From NCBI GenBank assembly GCA_947588775.1, contig CANPZQ010000065.1, positions 1 through 11,030 of the forward strand: a stretch of DNA of 11,030 bases, in the 5' to 3' direction. This DNA comes from an uncultured Clostridia bacterium (GTDB taxonomy: Bacteria; Bacillota; Clostridia; Oscillospirales; Ruminococcaceae). Positions 5,163-10,904 of this stretch are shown one piece after another (position 1 is the first letter of the stretch; each line of letters starts with the position of its first letter). The position numbers and the translations under genes are program-made. The notes below the pieces were generated by a model. That model was not told where the DNA came from. It did not search any database and saw only the letters and a program-made list of their open reading frames with translations.

Positions 5163-6164
5163 TCACAACCCCATCGTCGCCACCGCGTTCAAGCTCATAT
5201 CCCCCCGCTTGCCGCTCAGAAAATCGTAGTACCCCTGCGCGCCAATCATCGCGGCATTGTCGCCGCAGTATCTCAGGTCGGGGAGATAGAGGGTCGCGCC
5301 GAGGCTGTCGGCGACGCGCTTCATCTTCTCGCGAACGCCGGAATTTGCCGAAACGCCGCCCGCGACGGCGATTTTTTTATAGCCGGTCGCCTTTGCGGCG
5401 AGAGCCGTCTTTTCGCCCAGAATATCGGCGACCGTTTTCTGGAACGAGGCGGCTACGTCCTCGCGGGAGAGCTTTTCGCCGCGCTGTTCGGCGTTATGGA
5501 CAAGGTTCACGACCGCCGTCTTGATTCCCGAAAACGAAAAGTCGTATTCACAGCCCGAGAGCTTCGGGTGGGTAAACTTATACGCGGTTTTGGAGCCGCT
5601 TTTCGCCGCTTCATCGATATGTTTTCCTCCCGGATAGGGGAAGCCGAGAACCCGCGCGGCCTTGTCGAAGCACTCCCCCGCCGCGTCGTCGCGGGACCTT
5701 CCCAAAACGTTAAACACGGTATAATCCTTCACCTCGACGATAAGGCTGTGGCCGCCGCTCACGACAAGGCATAAAAACGGAGGCTCAAGGTCGGGGTGGG
5801 TGATGTAATTTGCGGCGATGTGTCCCGCTATGTGATGAACCGGTATAAGCGGGAGCCCCGTCGAAAGGCTGAGCCCCTTGGCGTAGCTCACCCCGACGAG
5901 AAGCGCGCCGATAAGCCCCGGCGCGTAGGTGACGGCTATCGCGTCGACGTCGCCGTATCCCAAAGACGCCGCCGAAAGGGCTTCCCCGACAACTCCGGCG
6001 ATGCTCTCGACATGCCGCCGCGAGGCGATTTCCGGAACGACCCCGCCGTAGAGCTTATGCTCCTCGATTTGCGAGGCGACGATATTCGATTCGACCTTCC
6101 TTCCGTCAACGACGACCGCCGCCGCCGTTTCATCGCAGGAGGATTCAATTGCGAGAATTTTCAT
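5163..6164 (-). CDS. tsaD: tRNA N6-adenosine threonylcarbamoyltransferase TsaD
   Basis: A 333-residue protein of the Kae1/TsaD family. It transfers the threonylcarbamoyl group from threonylcarbamoyl-AMP to A37 of ANN-decoding tRNAs, working with TsaB and TsaE. Visible motifs are the N-terminal ESSCDET (7-13), the GVVPE-ASR-H segment (41-51), the metal-binding HIAGH (H111 and H115), SGGHS (137-141) and CGDNAAMIG with D302, equivalent to the third metal ligand. All key residues are present and the length is normal. The ATG at 6164 is used because GAGGTG (6168-6173) is correctly spaced; a GTG two codons upstream overlaps that site. It lies 19 bases after rimI, so the two are cotranscribed. TsaB, often next to RimI, is not in this window. 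Confidence 0.97.
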   Translation of the reverse strand: MKILAIESSCDETAAAVVVDGRKVESNIVASQIEEHKLYGGVVPEIASRRHVESIAGVVGEALSAASLGYGDVDAIAVTYAPGLIGALLVGVSYAKGLSLSTGLPLIPVHHIAGHIAANYITHPDLEPPFLCLVVSGGHSLIVEVKDYTVFNVLGRSRDDAAGECFDKAARVLGFPYPGGKHIDEAAKSGSKTAYKFTHPKLSGCEYDFSFSGIKTAVVNLVHNAEQRGEKLSREDVAASFQKTVADILGEKTALAAKATGYKKIAVAGGVSANSGVREKMKRVADSLGATLYLPDLRYCGDNAAMIGAQGYYDFLSGKRGDMSLNAVATMGL

Positions 6165-6183
6165 AAGCACCTCGTTTGATAAT

Positions 6184-6615
6184 TCAAATAATTTTTTCCA
6201 TGACGACCGCGTCCTCGCGGGGGTCGTCGTAGTAGTCCCGCCGCTTTGCTATATCGCGATACCCCTCGCCGGCATAGAGAGCGTGTGCGGCGGCGTTCGA
6301 TTCCCGAACTTCAAGAAGAATCCTCTTTGCCCCCGAAAGCCTCTCGGCCTCGCGCAGCAATGCGCGGGCAATTCCGAGCCTTCTTTTTTCGGGGGAAACC
6401 GCGACGCTGTCGATATATGCCTCATCGAGCCGCGCCGCGGCGATGTATCCGCAAAAATCGCCGTCGTCGGCGACGAGCGTAAGGAAAACCCCGCCGTTTT
6501 CCGCACGGTATTCAAAGTCCTCCCTGCTCCACGCGTCGGACGTGAAGCAGATTTTTTCGAGCGCGACGATTTTCGGAATGTCGCCGGGGGTCATGGGGCG
6601 GATTGTAAGGGGCAT
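6184..6615 (-). CDS. rimI: Ribosomal-protein-S18-alanine N-acetyltransferase RimI
   Basis: A 143-residue GNAT acetyltransferase. RimI acetylates the N-terminal alanine of ribosomal protein S18. The acetyl-CoA loop RRLGIA (78-83) follows the DSVAVSPE strand, and the family signature LEVRESNAAAHALY (101-114) contains E102 and Y114, the residues used in catalysis in studied RimI proteins. The C-terminal YYDDPREDAVVM is also typical. The ATG at 6615 is eight bases from AAGGAG (6624-6629). It is the first gene of the rimI-tsaD operon. Directly upstream is a period-7 tract, and I find no consensus promoter within the repeats. Some GNATs of this size act on other substrates, but the signature and neighbour favour RimI. 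Confidence 0.93.
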   Translation of the reverse strand: MPLTIRPMTPGDIPKIVALEKICFTSDAWSREDFEYRAENGGVFLTLVADDGDFCGYIAAARLDEAYIDSVAVSPEKRRLGIARALLREAERLSGAKRILLEVRESNAAAHALYAGEGYRDIAKRRDYYDDPREDAVVMEKII

Positions 6616-6632
6616 GGGCGGGACTCCTTGTG

Positions 6633-6667
6633 TTAGAGGGTAGAAGATAGAGGGTTAGAGGGATAGA
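6633..6667 (+). repeat. Period-7 purine tract upstream of rimI
   Basis: Degenerate heptamers TTAGAGG, GTAGAAG, ATAGAGG and so on lie next to the rimI ribosome-binding site. They match the tract upstream of the lipoprotein gene (4181-4222). Confidence 0.62.
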
Positions 6668-6680
6668 TTTGCGCAAGGCA

Positions 6681-6764
6681 GGCGCGGGGACGGAGCGGGT
6701 GGGGGCGCAGGAGGGTGGGTGGGAGGGCGGGTGGGGCGCAGGAAAACAGCGCAGTCCCCGCGCC
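6681..6764 (+). repeat. Palindromic-arm G-rich repeat A5
   Basis: Arms GGCGCGGGGAC (6681-6691) and GTCCCCGCGCC (6754-6764) enclose six G-tracts with single-base loops (6713-6736). It is followed by period-7 hairpin F4. The A-F pair is duplicated about 390 bp further on as A6-F5. Confidence 0.85.
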
Positions 6765-6772
6765 GGGCTAAT

Positions 6773-6868
6773 AGATGACAGATGTCAGAAATCAGACGGC
6801 AGATTTTGGTATATATAGCCCGGCGGGACAAAAATCTGTTTTCCGGCCTCCGGCTTCTGTCGCCTGTT
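6773..6868. repeat. Period-7 hairpin repeat F4
   Basis: CAGANNN iterations (6773-6805) face CTGNNNN/CCGNNNN iterations (6834-6866). Several right-hand units have drifted (CCGGCCT, CCGGCTT), weakening the stem compared with F5. Confidence 0.72.
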
Positions 6869-6927
6869 TGCCCCGCGCCGGGTGTTCGGCAGAAAGCCGC
6901 GGCATGACTGCTCCCCTCCAAAGCCCA

Positions 6928-6985
6928 ACCCTCACCCACCCCCGCTCCGCCTCCGGCTCCGGGGGATGGGATTCGGCTTGGGCGG
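6928..6985 (-). repeat. Hairpin repeat D6
   Basis: Read on the minus strand, it has GAATCCCATCCCCCGGA, the stem GCC-GGA-GGC and GAGCGGGGGTGGGTGAGGG. A further, weaker period-7 tract of AGGATAR type lies at about 7024-7057. Confidence 0.65.
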
Positions 6986-7071
6986 GGGAAAAGGCGCGCT
7001 GAACAACAAAATCCTGTCAAAGAAAAGAGGATAAAAGATAGCACGTTAGAGGATAGCGTTGCGCAAAAGCA

Positions 7072-7151
7072 GGCGCGGGGACGGAGCGGGGGAACGCAAG
7101 GGAGGGCGGATGGGCGGGTGGGGCGCAGGAAAACAGCGGAGTCCCCGCGCC
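7072..7151 (+). repeat. Palindromic-arm G-rich repeat A6
   Basis: Arms GGCGCGGGGAC (7072-7082) and GTCCCCGCGCC (7141-7151). The G-tract run (7100-7123) is interrupted by one GG. Confidence 0.85.
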
Positions 7152-7159
7152 GGGCTAAT

Positions 7160-7253
7160 AGATGACAGATGGCAGAAATCAGATGTCAGATTTTGACATA
7201 CATCGCCCGCCGGAACAAAAAATCTGTTTTCTGTCCTCCGACATCTGTCATCT
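7160..7253. repeat. Period-7 hairpin repeat F5, overlapping the trmN6 stop codon
   Basis: Arms AGATGACAGATG (7160-7171) and CATCTGTCATCT (7242-7253) are perfect 12-bp complements. Inside, CAGANNN and CTGNNNN units repeat every seven bases, and the two arms are in the same seven-base phase. The right arm contains the trmN6 stop codon (7248-7250), so the repeat is part of the coding end. Confidence 0.8.
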
Positions 7254-7925
7254 GCTTGTAGCCGCGCCGTCAATTAGCAGGGGCGGCTCGACTTTCATGA
7301 ACGACGCGCTGCTGCGGGCGAGGCGGCCCTCAAGGAGAATCAGCCATGCCGGGGTTTCGGCGTTTTTATGGACGGTTTGAAGCCGCTTCGGCTCAATCCC
7401 GTTTTCCCGCATCGCCGAAATACAGTCGGCAAGCCGCTCGGGGCGGTTGCAGAGGCAGAGCCTCCCGCCATAGCGAAGCCCTCTTTTTGCCGCCGCGCAT
7501 ACGTCCCGAACGGTGCATTCGGTTTCATGGCGGGCGACCGCCGCCGAATCCCCCGAGGAAACAATTCCTGCGCCAGCGGCCTTGTACGGCGGGTTGCAGA
7601 CGATTAAATCAACCGGCTTTTCGGGACGCCATTCCCGAAGGTCGGCGTTTTTCGGGAAGAAATTATCCGCCCCCGAAAGCTCCTTTGAGATGAGCGCGAG
7701 GCGATGCGCCGGCTCCAAAAGCTCGACGGCCTCGACCGACGATGGCGCATAATCCCGCAGAAGCACGAGCCCGATAATTCCGCAGCCCGAACAAAGGTCG
7801 GCGCAGCGGTCCTTCCGGCGCGGCGAGGCGAATTTTGCCAGCAAAAACGCGTCCGTCCCGAAGCGGTGCTCCTGCGAAACGGCGGCAAAGAATCCCCCGC
7901 CGAGAGTTTCAACGGTGTAGGGCAT
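7248..7925 (-). CDS. trmN6: tRNA1(Val) (adenine(37)-N6)-methyltransferase-type protein TrmN6
   Basis: A 225-residue class I SAM-dependent methyltransferase. The N-terminal part has GGGFFAAVSQEHRFGTDAFLLAKFA (9-33), typical of the YfiC/TrmN6 family. The SAM-binding motif I is DLCSGCGIIGLVLL (43-56) and the catalytic N6-adenine motif is NPPY (111-114). The inferred reaction is methylation of A37 in tRNA-Val. The ATG at 7925 is nine bases from AAAGGAG (7935-7941). An in-frame extension to 8618 reads back through repeat DNA and has no ribosome-binding site, so it is rejected. The last few codons and the stop lie in period-7 repeat F5, suggesting the natural C-terminus was altered by repeat insertion or spread. 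It stands alone, separated from trmK by about 470 bp of repeats. Confidence 0.92.
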   Translation of the reverse strand: MPYTVETLGGGFFAAVSQEHRFGTDAFLLAKFASPRRKDRCADLCSGCGIIGLVLLRDYAPSSVEAVELLEPAHRLALISKELSGADNFFPKNADLREWRPEKPVDLIVCNPPYKAAGAGIVSSGDSAAVARHETECTVRDVCAAAKRGLRYGGRLCLCNRPERLADCISAMRENGIEPKRLQTVHKNAETPAWLILLEGRLARSSASFMKVEPPLLIDGAATSR

Positions 7926-7990
7926 GGGCGCAGGCTCCTTTCGTGGGGGATTTGTGGGGGTGGGGTGATGGTGGGTGAGTTTTTTGATGG

Positions 7991-8100
7991 GTTTCCTCTC
8001 CCCCCCTTGGGGGGAGGGGGAAACATCAAGTTTTGATTTTGCAGATACTTTGCAGGGGGAGAGGGGTACTTGAAATAGTATGAGCGGAGCGAGTTCCTTA
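7991..8100 (+). repeat. Composite repeat E3
   Basis: The hairpin CTCCCCCC-TTGG-type block (7996-8018) is followed by a TTGCAGGGGGAGAGGGGTACT segment (8049-8070) and GAGCGGAGCGAGTTCCTTATG. The D' unit expected after it is not recognisable; 8103-8150 is unassigned. Confidence 0.7.
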
Positions 8101-8150
8101 TGGAAAGCTGCGACACAGTACAAAATTTCGTATCGTCGCAGGTCGCCGCC

Positions 8151-8221
8151 CCCGCCTGAACCGAATCCCATTCCCCGAGGCCGCAGGCCGAGCGGGGGTG
8201 GGTGAGGCTCAGGCTTTTTTT
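8151..8221 (+). repeat. Hairpin repeat D5 with T run
   Basis: Outer arms GCCTGA (8154-8159) and TCAGGC (8209-8214) and a perfect inner stem GGCC-GCA-GGCC. Seven T residues (8215-8221) follow immediately, so on the plus strand it looks like an intrinsic terminator, although no plus-strand gene lies upstream. Confidence 0.75.
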
Positions 8222-8312
8222 GCCGGTTTATCAGCTTCATTTCGTTTTTGCTATGCCATACCCTCAGTTTTTGTCTTGCAGTCCGCCGAAGCTTTCCGCG
8301 CAACCGACCGCC
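8222..8312 (+). repeat. Spacer repeat H2
   Basis: Second copy of the spacer at 4831-4924, sharing GGTTTATCA, CGTTTTTGCTATGCCA and CCGCCGAAGCTTTC blocks. Confidence 0.7.
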
Positions 8313-8391
8313 GCGGCGGAGAAAGCTCCTGCGTCGGTCCCACCCGCCCGCCCCCGCACCTTCGCGCAAATTCCCCCGCTTTCTCCGCCGC
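8313..8391 (-). repeat. Palindromic-arm G-rich repeat B3, at the 3' end of trmK
   Basis: Perfect 14-bp arms GCGGCGGAGAAAGC (8313-8326) and GCTTTCTCCGCCGC (8378-8391), with four G-tracts on the minus strand (8339-8355). It starts nine bases past the trmK stop, placing the hairpin at the 3' end of the DUF1858-trmK transcript. Confidence 0.87.
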
Positions 8392-8400
8392 TGCCTTCCG

Positions 8401-9093
8401 TCAAAATTCCAAAACCCCCTCAATCCTCTCCGCCAGCTCCCCCAGCCTCTCCGCTTCCTCCGCGTCCCCCTCGCCATTCCCCGCGGCAAGCCCCTTCGCG
8501 GCGGCCCGAAGCCTCTTCGCGGCGGCGAGATAATACTCCCGGCCGTCGGGGTCGGAGGGGTCGATTTTTCCGACGGCGGCATAGAGTCCGTCGACGGCGC
8601 GGGCGGCAGCCCCGTCAAACCGCGCGTTTATAACCGCGTAAACATGCCGCCCGTCCCTGACCGCGCTTTCGCGGAGCGTCCCGTAGCCGTTTTCGGCGAG
8701 CCATCTGCGCAAAACTCCGGCGCGGCTGTTCGGCTGTAAAACGAGATTGAGCTTTTTCGGGAAATCCCCCGCTTCCGAAAGAATTTTTACAATCATCTCC
8801 CCGCCCATTCCCGCAATGACCGCGTCGGTCGCTTCCGAAAGATATTTTTTGGGGATACCGGCGAATCCGTCCGACTTAGCCGTAAAAACCCTGTCTGAAA
8901 GCCCGTTTTCCGCTATCGTTCTCTTAGCGGAGCAAAGCGGCCCCTCCGCAATATCCGCCGCGACGGCATACAAAACCGAGCCCTTTTGCGCAAGAAAGCA
9001 TGGCAGAAGAGCGTGGTCCGTGCCAATATCAAGAAGAACGCCGCCCGCCGCGACGTATTCCGCACAGCGGGCAAGCCTGCGGTTGAGGGTCAT
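8401..9093 (-). CDS. trmK: tRNA (adenine(22)-N1)-methyltransferase TrmK
   Basis: A 230-residue TrmK/YqfN-family protein, predicted to methylate N1 of A22 in bacterial tRNAs. The SAM-binding signature LDIGTDHALLP (21-31) matches the family's DIGSDHAYLP pattern. It is followed by VAADIAEGPL (44-53), the conserved AGMGGEMI (94-101), the LQPN segment (119-122) and RRWLAENGY (129-137). From about 183 the chain is Ala/Glu/Arg-rich and helical, fitting the C-terminal coiled coil of TrmK. The ATG at 9093 overlaps the stop of the DUF1858 gene as ATGA and has no ribosome-binding site of its own, so translation is probably coupled. The more familiar Firmicutes neighbours (sigA, Nif3-like) are absent. 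Confidence 0.94.
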   Translation of the reverse strand: MTLNRRLARCAEYVAAGGVLLDIGTDHALLPCFLAQKGSVLYAVAADIAEGPLCSAKRTIAENGLSDRVFTAKSDGFAGIPKKYLSEATDAVIAGMGGEMIVKILSEAGDFPKKLNLVLQPNSRAGVLRRWLAENGYGTLRESAVRDGRHVYAVINARFDGAAARAVDGLYAAVGKIDPSDPDGREYYLAAAKRLRAAAKGLAAGNGEGDAEEAERLGELAERIEGVLEF

Positions 9094-9290
9094 TTCTGCC
9101 CGAAAAATTCGCGGAGCTTTTTAACAAGCTCATCGGGGTCGCTCCCGTGTACCTCGCACGCCTCGGCGATGGTTTCGCCCCGCGCCGACGGACAGCCCAA
9201 GCAGTGCATACCCATCTCGAGGAACAGCGGCGCGCACCCGAAATCGAGGTCGAGCACCTCTCCGATAATCGAATCCTTAGTTATCTCCAT
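9090..9290 (-). CDS. DUF1858 small redox-disulfide protein
   Basis: A 66-residue protein matching the DUF1858 / hybrid-cluster-associated disulfide domain pattern. An N-terminal helix region (ITKDSIIGEVL) is followed by PLFLEMGMHCLGCPSARGETIAEACEVHG, with the CxxC pair C30/C33 and the conserved helix after it. A redox or metal-related role is suspected for the family, but no specific function is established. The ATG at 9290 is seven bases from a perfect AAAGGAGG (9298-9305), and a promoter lies just upstream. A longer in-frame GTG start at 9449 would read through that promoter and is rejected. It is the first gene of a two-gene operon with trmK. Confidence 0.9.
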   Translation of the reverse strand: MEITKDSIIGEVLDLDFGCAPLFLEMGMHCLGCPSARGETIAEACEVHGSDPDELVKKLREFFGQK

Positions 9291-9342
9291 TATTAAACCT
9301 CCTTTATACGGCAATCCCGCCTCCCGGCGGCCCGTTGAATAT

Positions 9343-9371
9343 AGTATACACCATTTTTCCGGGGAAATCAA
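9343..9371 (-). promoter_or_regulatory. Promoter of the DUF1858-trmK operon
   Basis: On the minus strand, -35 TTGATT (9366-9371) and -10 TATACT (9343-9348) are 17 bases apart. The -10 box lies about 40 bases upstream of the ribosome-binding site. Confidence 0.8.
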
Positions 9372-9613
9372 GGGGCAAGACGCTGCCGCGACAAGAAAAC
9401 AAAGGTCGGAGGACAGATGTCGGAATTGCAGGGCGCGAGTAACGGACAAACCCGGGCGGGTGCTTTGGCGGCGATATAAACCTCCCTTCTAACCCAATTC
9501 GGCCTTCGGGGAGAAATTTTGCGGTACCGGCTTCCGGAAATCAACATGATGAACGGGACGGCGGCAATTTAAAGGTGCTGTGGCAGCAATACTAATAACT
9601 AAACAACTACCGC
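9372..9613. other. Intergenic region between the hydrolase and DUF1858 operons
   Basis: Contains a short period-7 remnant with GGTCGGAGGACAGATGTCGG (9402-9421) and a short palindromic stretch with CCGG boxes near 9527-9536. None of modules A, B, D or E is recognisable. I see no gene and no clear terminator for the hydrolase. Confidence 0.5.
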
Positions 9614-10471
9614 CTACCCCTCCCTCAGCCTCTTGTACGCCCCTGTTTTCCGATATTTCCCCAAATCCTCTCTTTCGCGGTATTCCCTGATTTCGTCGAT
9701 GTCAAAATCAACGTAGTATATCGTTTCCTCGAGCTCTTTTCCAACGAAAATAGTGTTGTCAAAGCCTTCCTTTGTCCATACCGCGGGGCCGAAGGCGCAG
9801 GAGTTCCCCATTCTCGGGGCAGGAGGGTTCGCCATCGCTATTCCGACCATGTTTTCCATCGCCCGCACGGAGAGCTCTCTGAGCCTCGGCGGCATGTCGC
9901 CGCAGCAGTTCGGGTGCATAATCAGCTCCGCGCCGTTCAGCATAAGCTCCCGCGCGCTCTCGGGATACTCCCTGTCGTAGCAAATCATGCACCCCATCGC
10001 GATTCCGTCAAACCTGCATACGGGAAAGGAATCCCCGGGCTCAAGGTATCTCTCCCAGTCGAAATCGCAGGTATGGACCTTTGAATATTTTAAAATTACC
10101 CTTCCGTCCCTGTCGATAATCCACGCCGTGTTCCGAGGATATTTCTTCCCCCGGGAAAACCCGGTTATGACGACGCCTGTTTTTAATTCGGCGGCAAGGT
10201 TTGTTATTTGAACAAAATTTTTATCGTCCTCCGTCAATGCGTTTTCGCACCATTTTATAAAATCGGGGTGATTCTCAATATCCCGCACCGGCGGCAATTT
10301 CCCGCAAATATCCGGCGCGGCGTACGCCGTAAGAAAACACTCCGGGAACAAAACCAAATCCGCGCCGTTTTCGCTCGCTTCGCGAATAAGGCCGAGGGCG
10401 GCTTCGGTGTTTTGAGCGACGTCGCGGGCGAGGGGGGAGTGTTGAATTAGGGCTGCTTTTAGGGGGCGCAT
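9614..10471 (-). CDS. Carbon-nitrogen hydrolase (nitrilase superfamily)
   Basis: A 285-residue nitrilase-superfamily amidase. The Glu-Lys-Cys triad is visible: E44 in LFPECF (41-46), K131 in KYSKVHTCDF (128-137) and C164 in CMICYDREYPE (161-171). The additional conserved E143 follows in YLEPGD. These enzymes hydrolyse or condense non-peptide C-N bonds (amides, carbamoyl groups, nitriles). The substrate is not set by sequence; N-carbamoylputrescine- or omega-amidase-like branches are possible, so no symbol is given. The ATG at 10471 is seven bases from GGAGG (10479-10483), and a promoter lies at 10528-10556. It is a single-gene unit. Confidence 0.93.
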   Translation of the reverse strand: MRPLKAALIQHSPLARDVAQNTEAALGLIREASENGADLVLFPECFLTAYAAPDICGKLPPVRDIENHPDFIKWCENALTEDDKNFVQITNLAAELKTGVVITGFSRGKKYPRNTAWIIDRDGRVILKYSKVHTCDFDWERYLEPGDSFPVCRFDGIAMGCMICYDREYPESARELMLNGAELIMHPNCCGDMPPRLRELSVRAMENMVGIAMANPPAPRMGNSCAFGPAVWTKEGFDNTIFVGKELEETIYYVDFDIDEIREYREREDLGKYRKTGAYKRLREG

Positions 10472-10527
10472 ATTCTTTCCTCCGTATAATAAATTGAATT
10501 TTCCGGTTTTCGTCGGAAATTATTGTT

Positions 10528-10556
10528 ATTGTAACATATTTTTCGCTGCATTGCAA
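10528..10556 (-). promoter_or_regulatory. Promoter of the carbon-nitrogen hydrolase
   Basis: On the minus strand, -35 TTGCAA (10551-10556) and -10 TACAAT (10528-10533) are 17 bases apart. A small inverted repeat, TTCCG (10501-10505) with CGGAA (10514-10518), lies in the 5' leader and may be chance. Confidence 0.72.
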
Positions 10557-10904
10557 CCGATGAACGGACGTCCGCGAATGCGAGAATCAACCGCTTACGT
10601 TTGCGACGTGGTTTGAAACTCCAAATGCTTTTAGCTGACTTTGCAAAACTTGCGCAAACGGCTAAAATAGGGCATTTAAGATTAGGATACAAAAACCGAT
10701 TGCTCTGATTTACATCGACTTTTCGCGGCCATAAAGACCAACCCACTCGGCATACCTCCGACAAAACGTTGTATGCCCATTTTTCCGCTCCCCCTTCCCC
10801 CAAAAAAGTCTTACGGCTTTGCGGGAACCAATAAAAATCGCCAATGTCATAAAGCGCATTGACGATTTGCATATTAAATGCCGTATTTCGGGCGAACCCG
10901 TTCA
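10557..10904. other. AT-richer intergenic region without a recognised gene
   Basis: This stretch is lower in GC than the genes around it and contains none of the A-H repeats. It has a hairpin: TTTTAGC (10629-10635) pairs with GCTAAAA (10661-10667), with an inner stem TTTGC (10640-10644) / GCAAA (10654-10658). A minus-strand frame runs from an ATG at 10905 to 10459, but it overlaps the hydrolase promoter, ribosome-binding site and start codon, and resembles no family I know. Confidence 0.45.

Noticed and set aside
451..7253. CRISPR array interpretation of the repeated hairpins
   Set aside because: The repeats are dispersed, variable and not separated by regular unique spacers, and no cas gene is present.
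1..8400. Insertion sequences as the source of the repeats
   Set aside because: No transposase fragment is visible in any frame of the repeat regions; the units are too short and structured to be ordinary IS copies. A non-autonomous (MITE- or REP-like) origin remains possible.
7926..8618. N-terminal extension of trmN6 to a 456-residue protein
   Set aside because: The added part reads modules B3, H2, D5 and E3 and part of antisense trmK. The ATG at 7925 has a strong ribosome-binding site and gives the family's normal length.
9291..9449. Upstream GTG start for the DUF1858 gene
   Set aside because: It would cover the promoter at 9343-9371 and the perfect Shine-Dalgarno at 9298-9305, and adds a non-family N-terminus.
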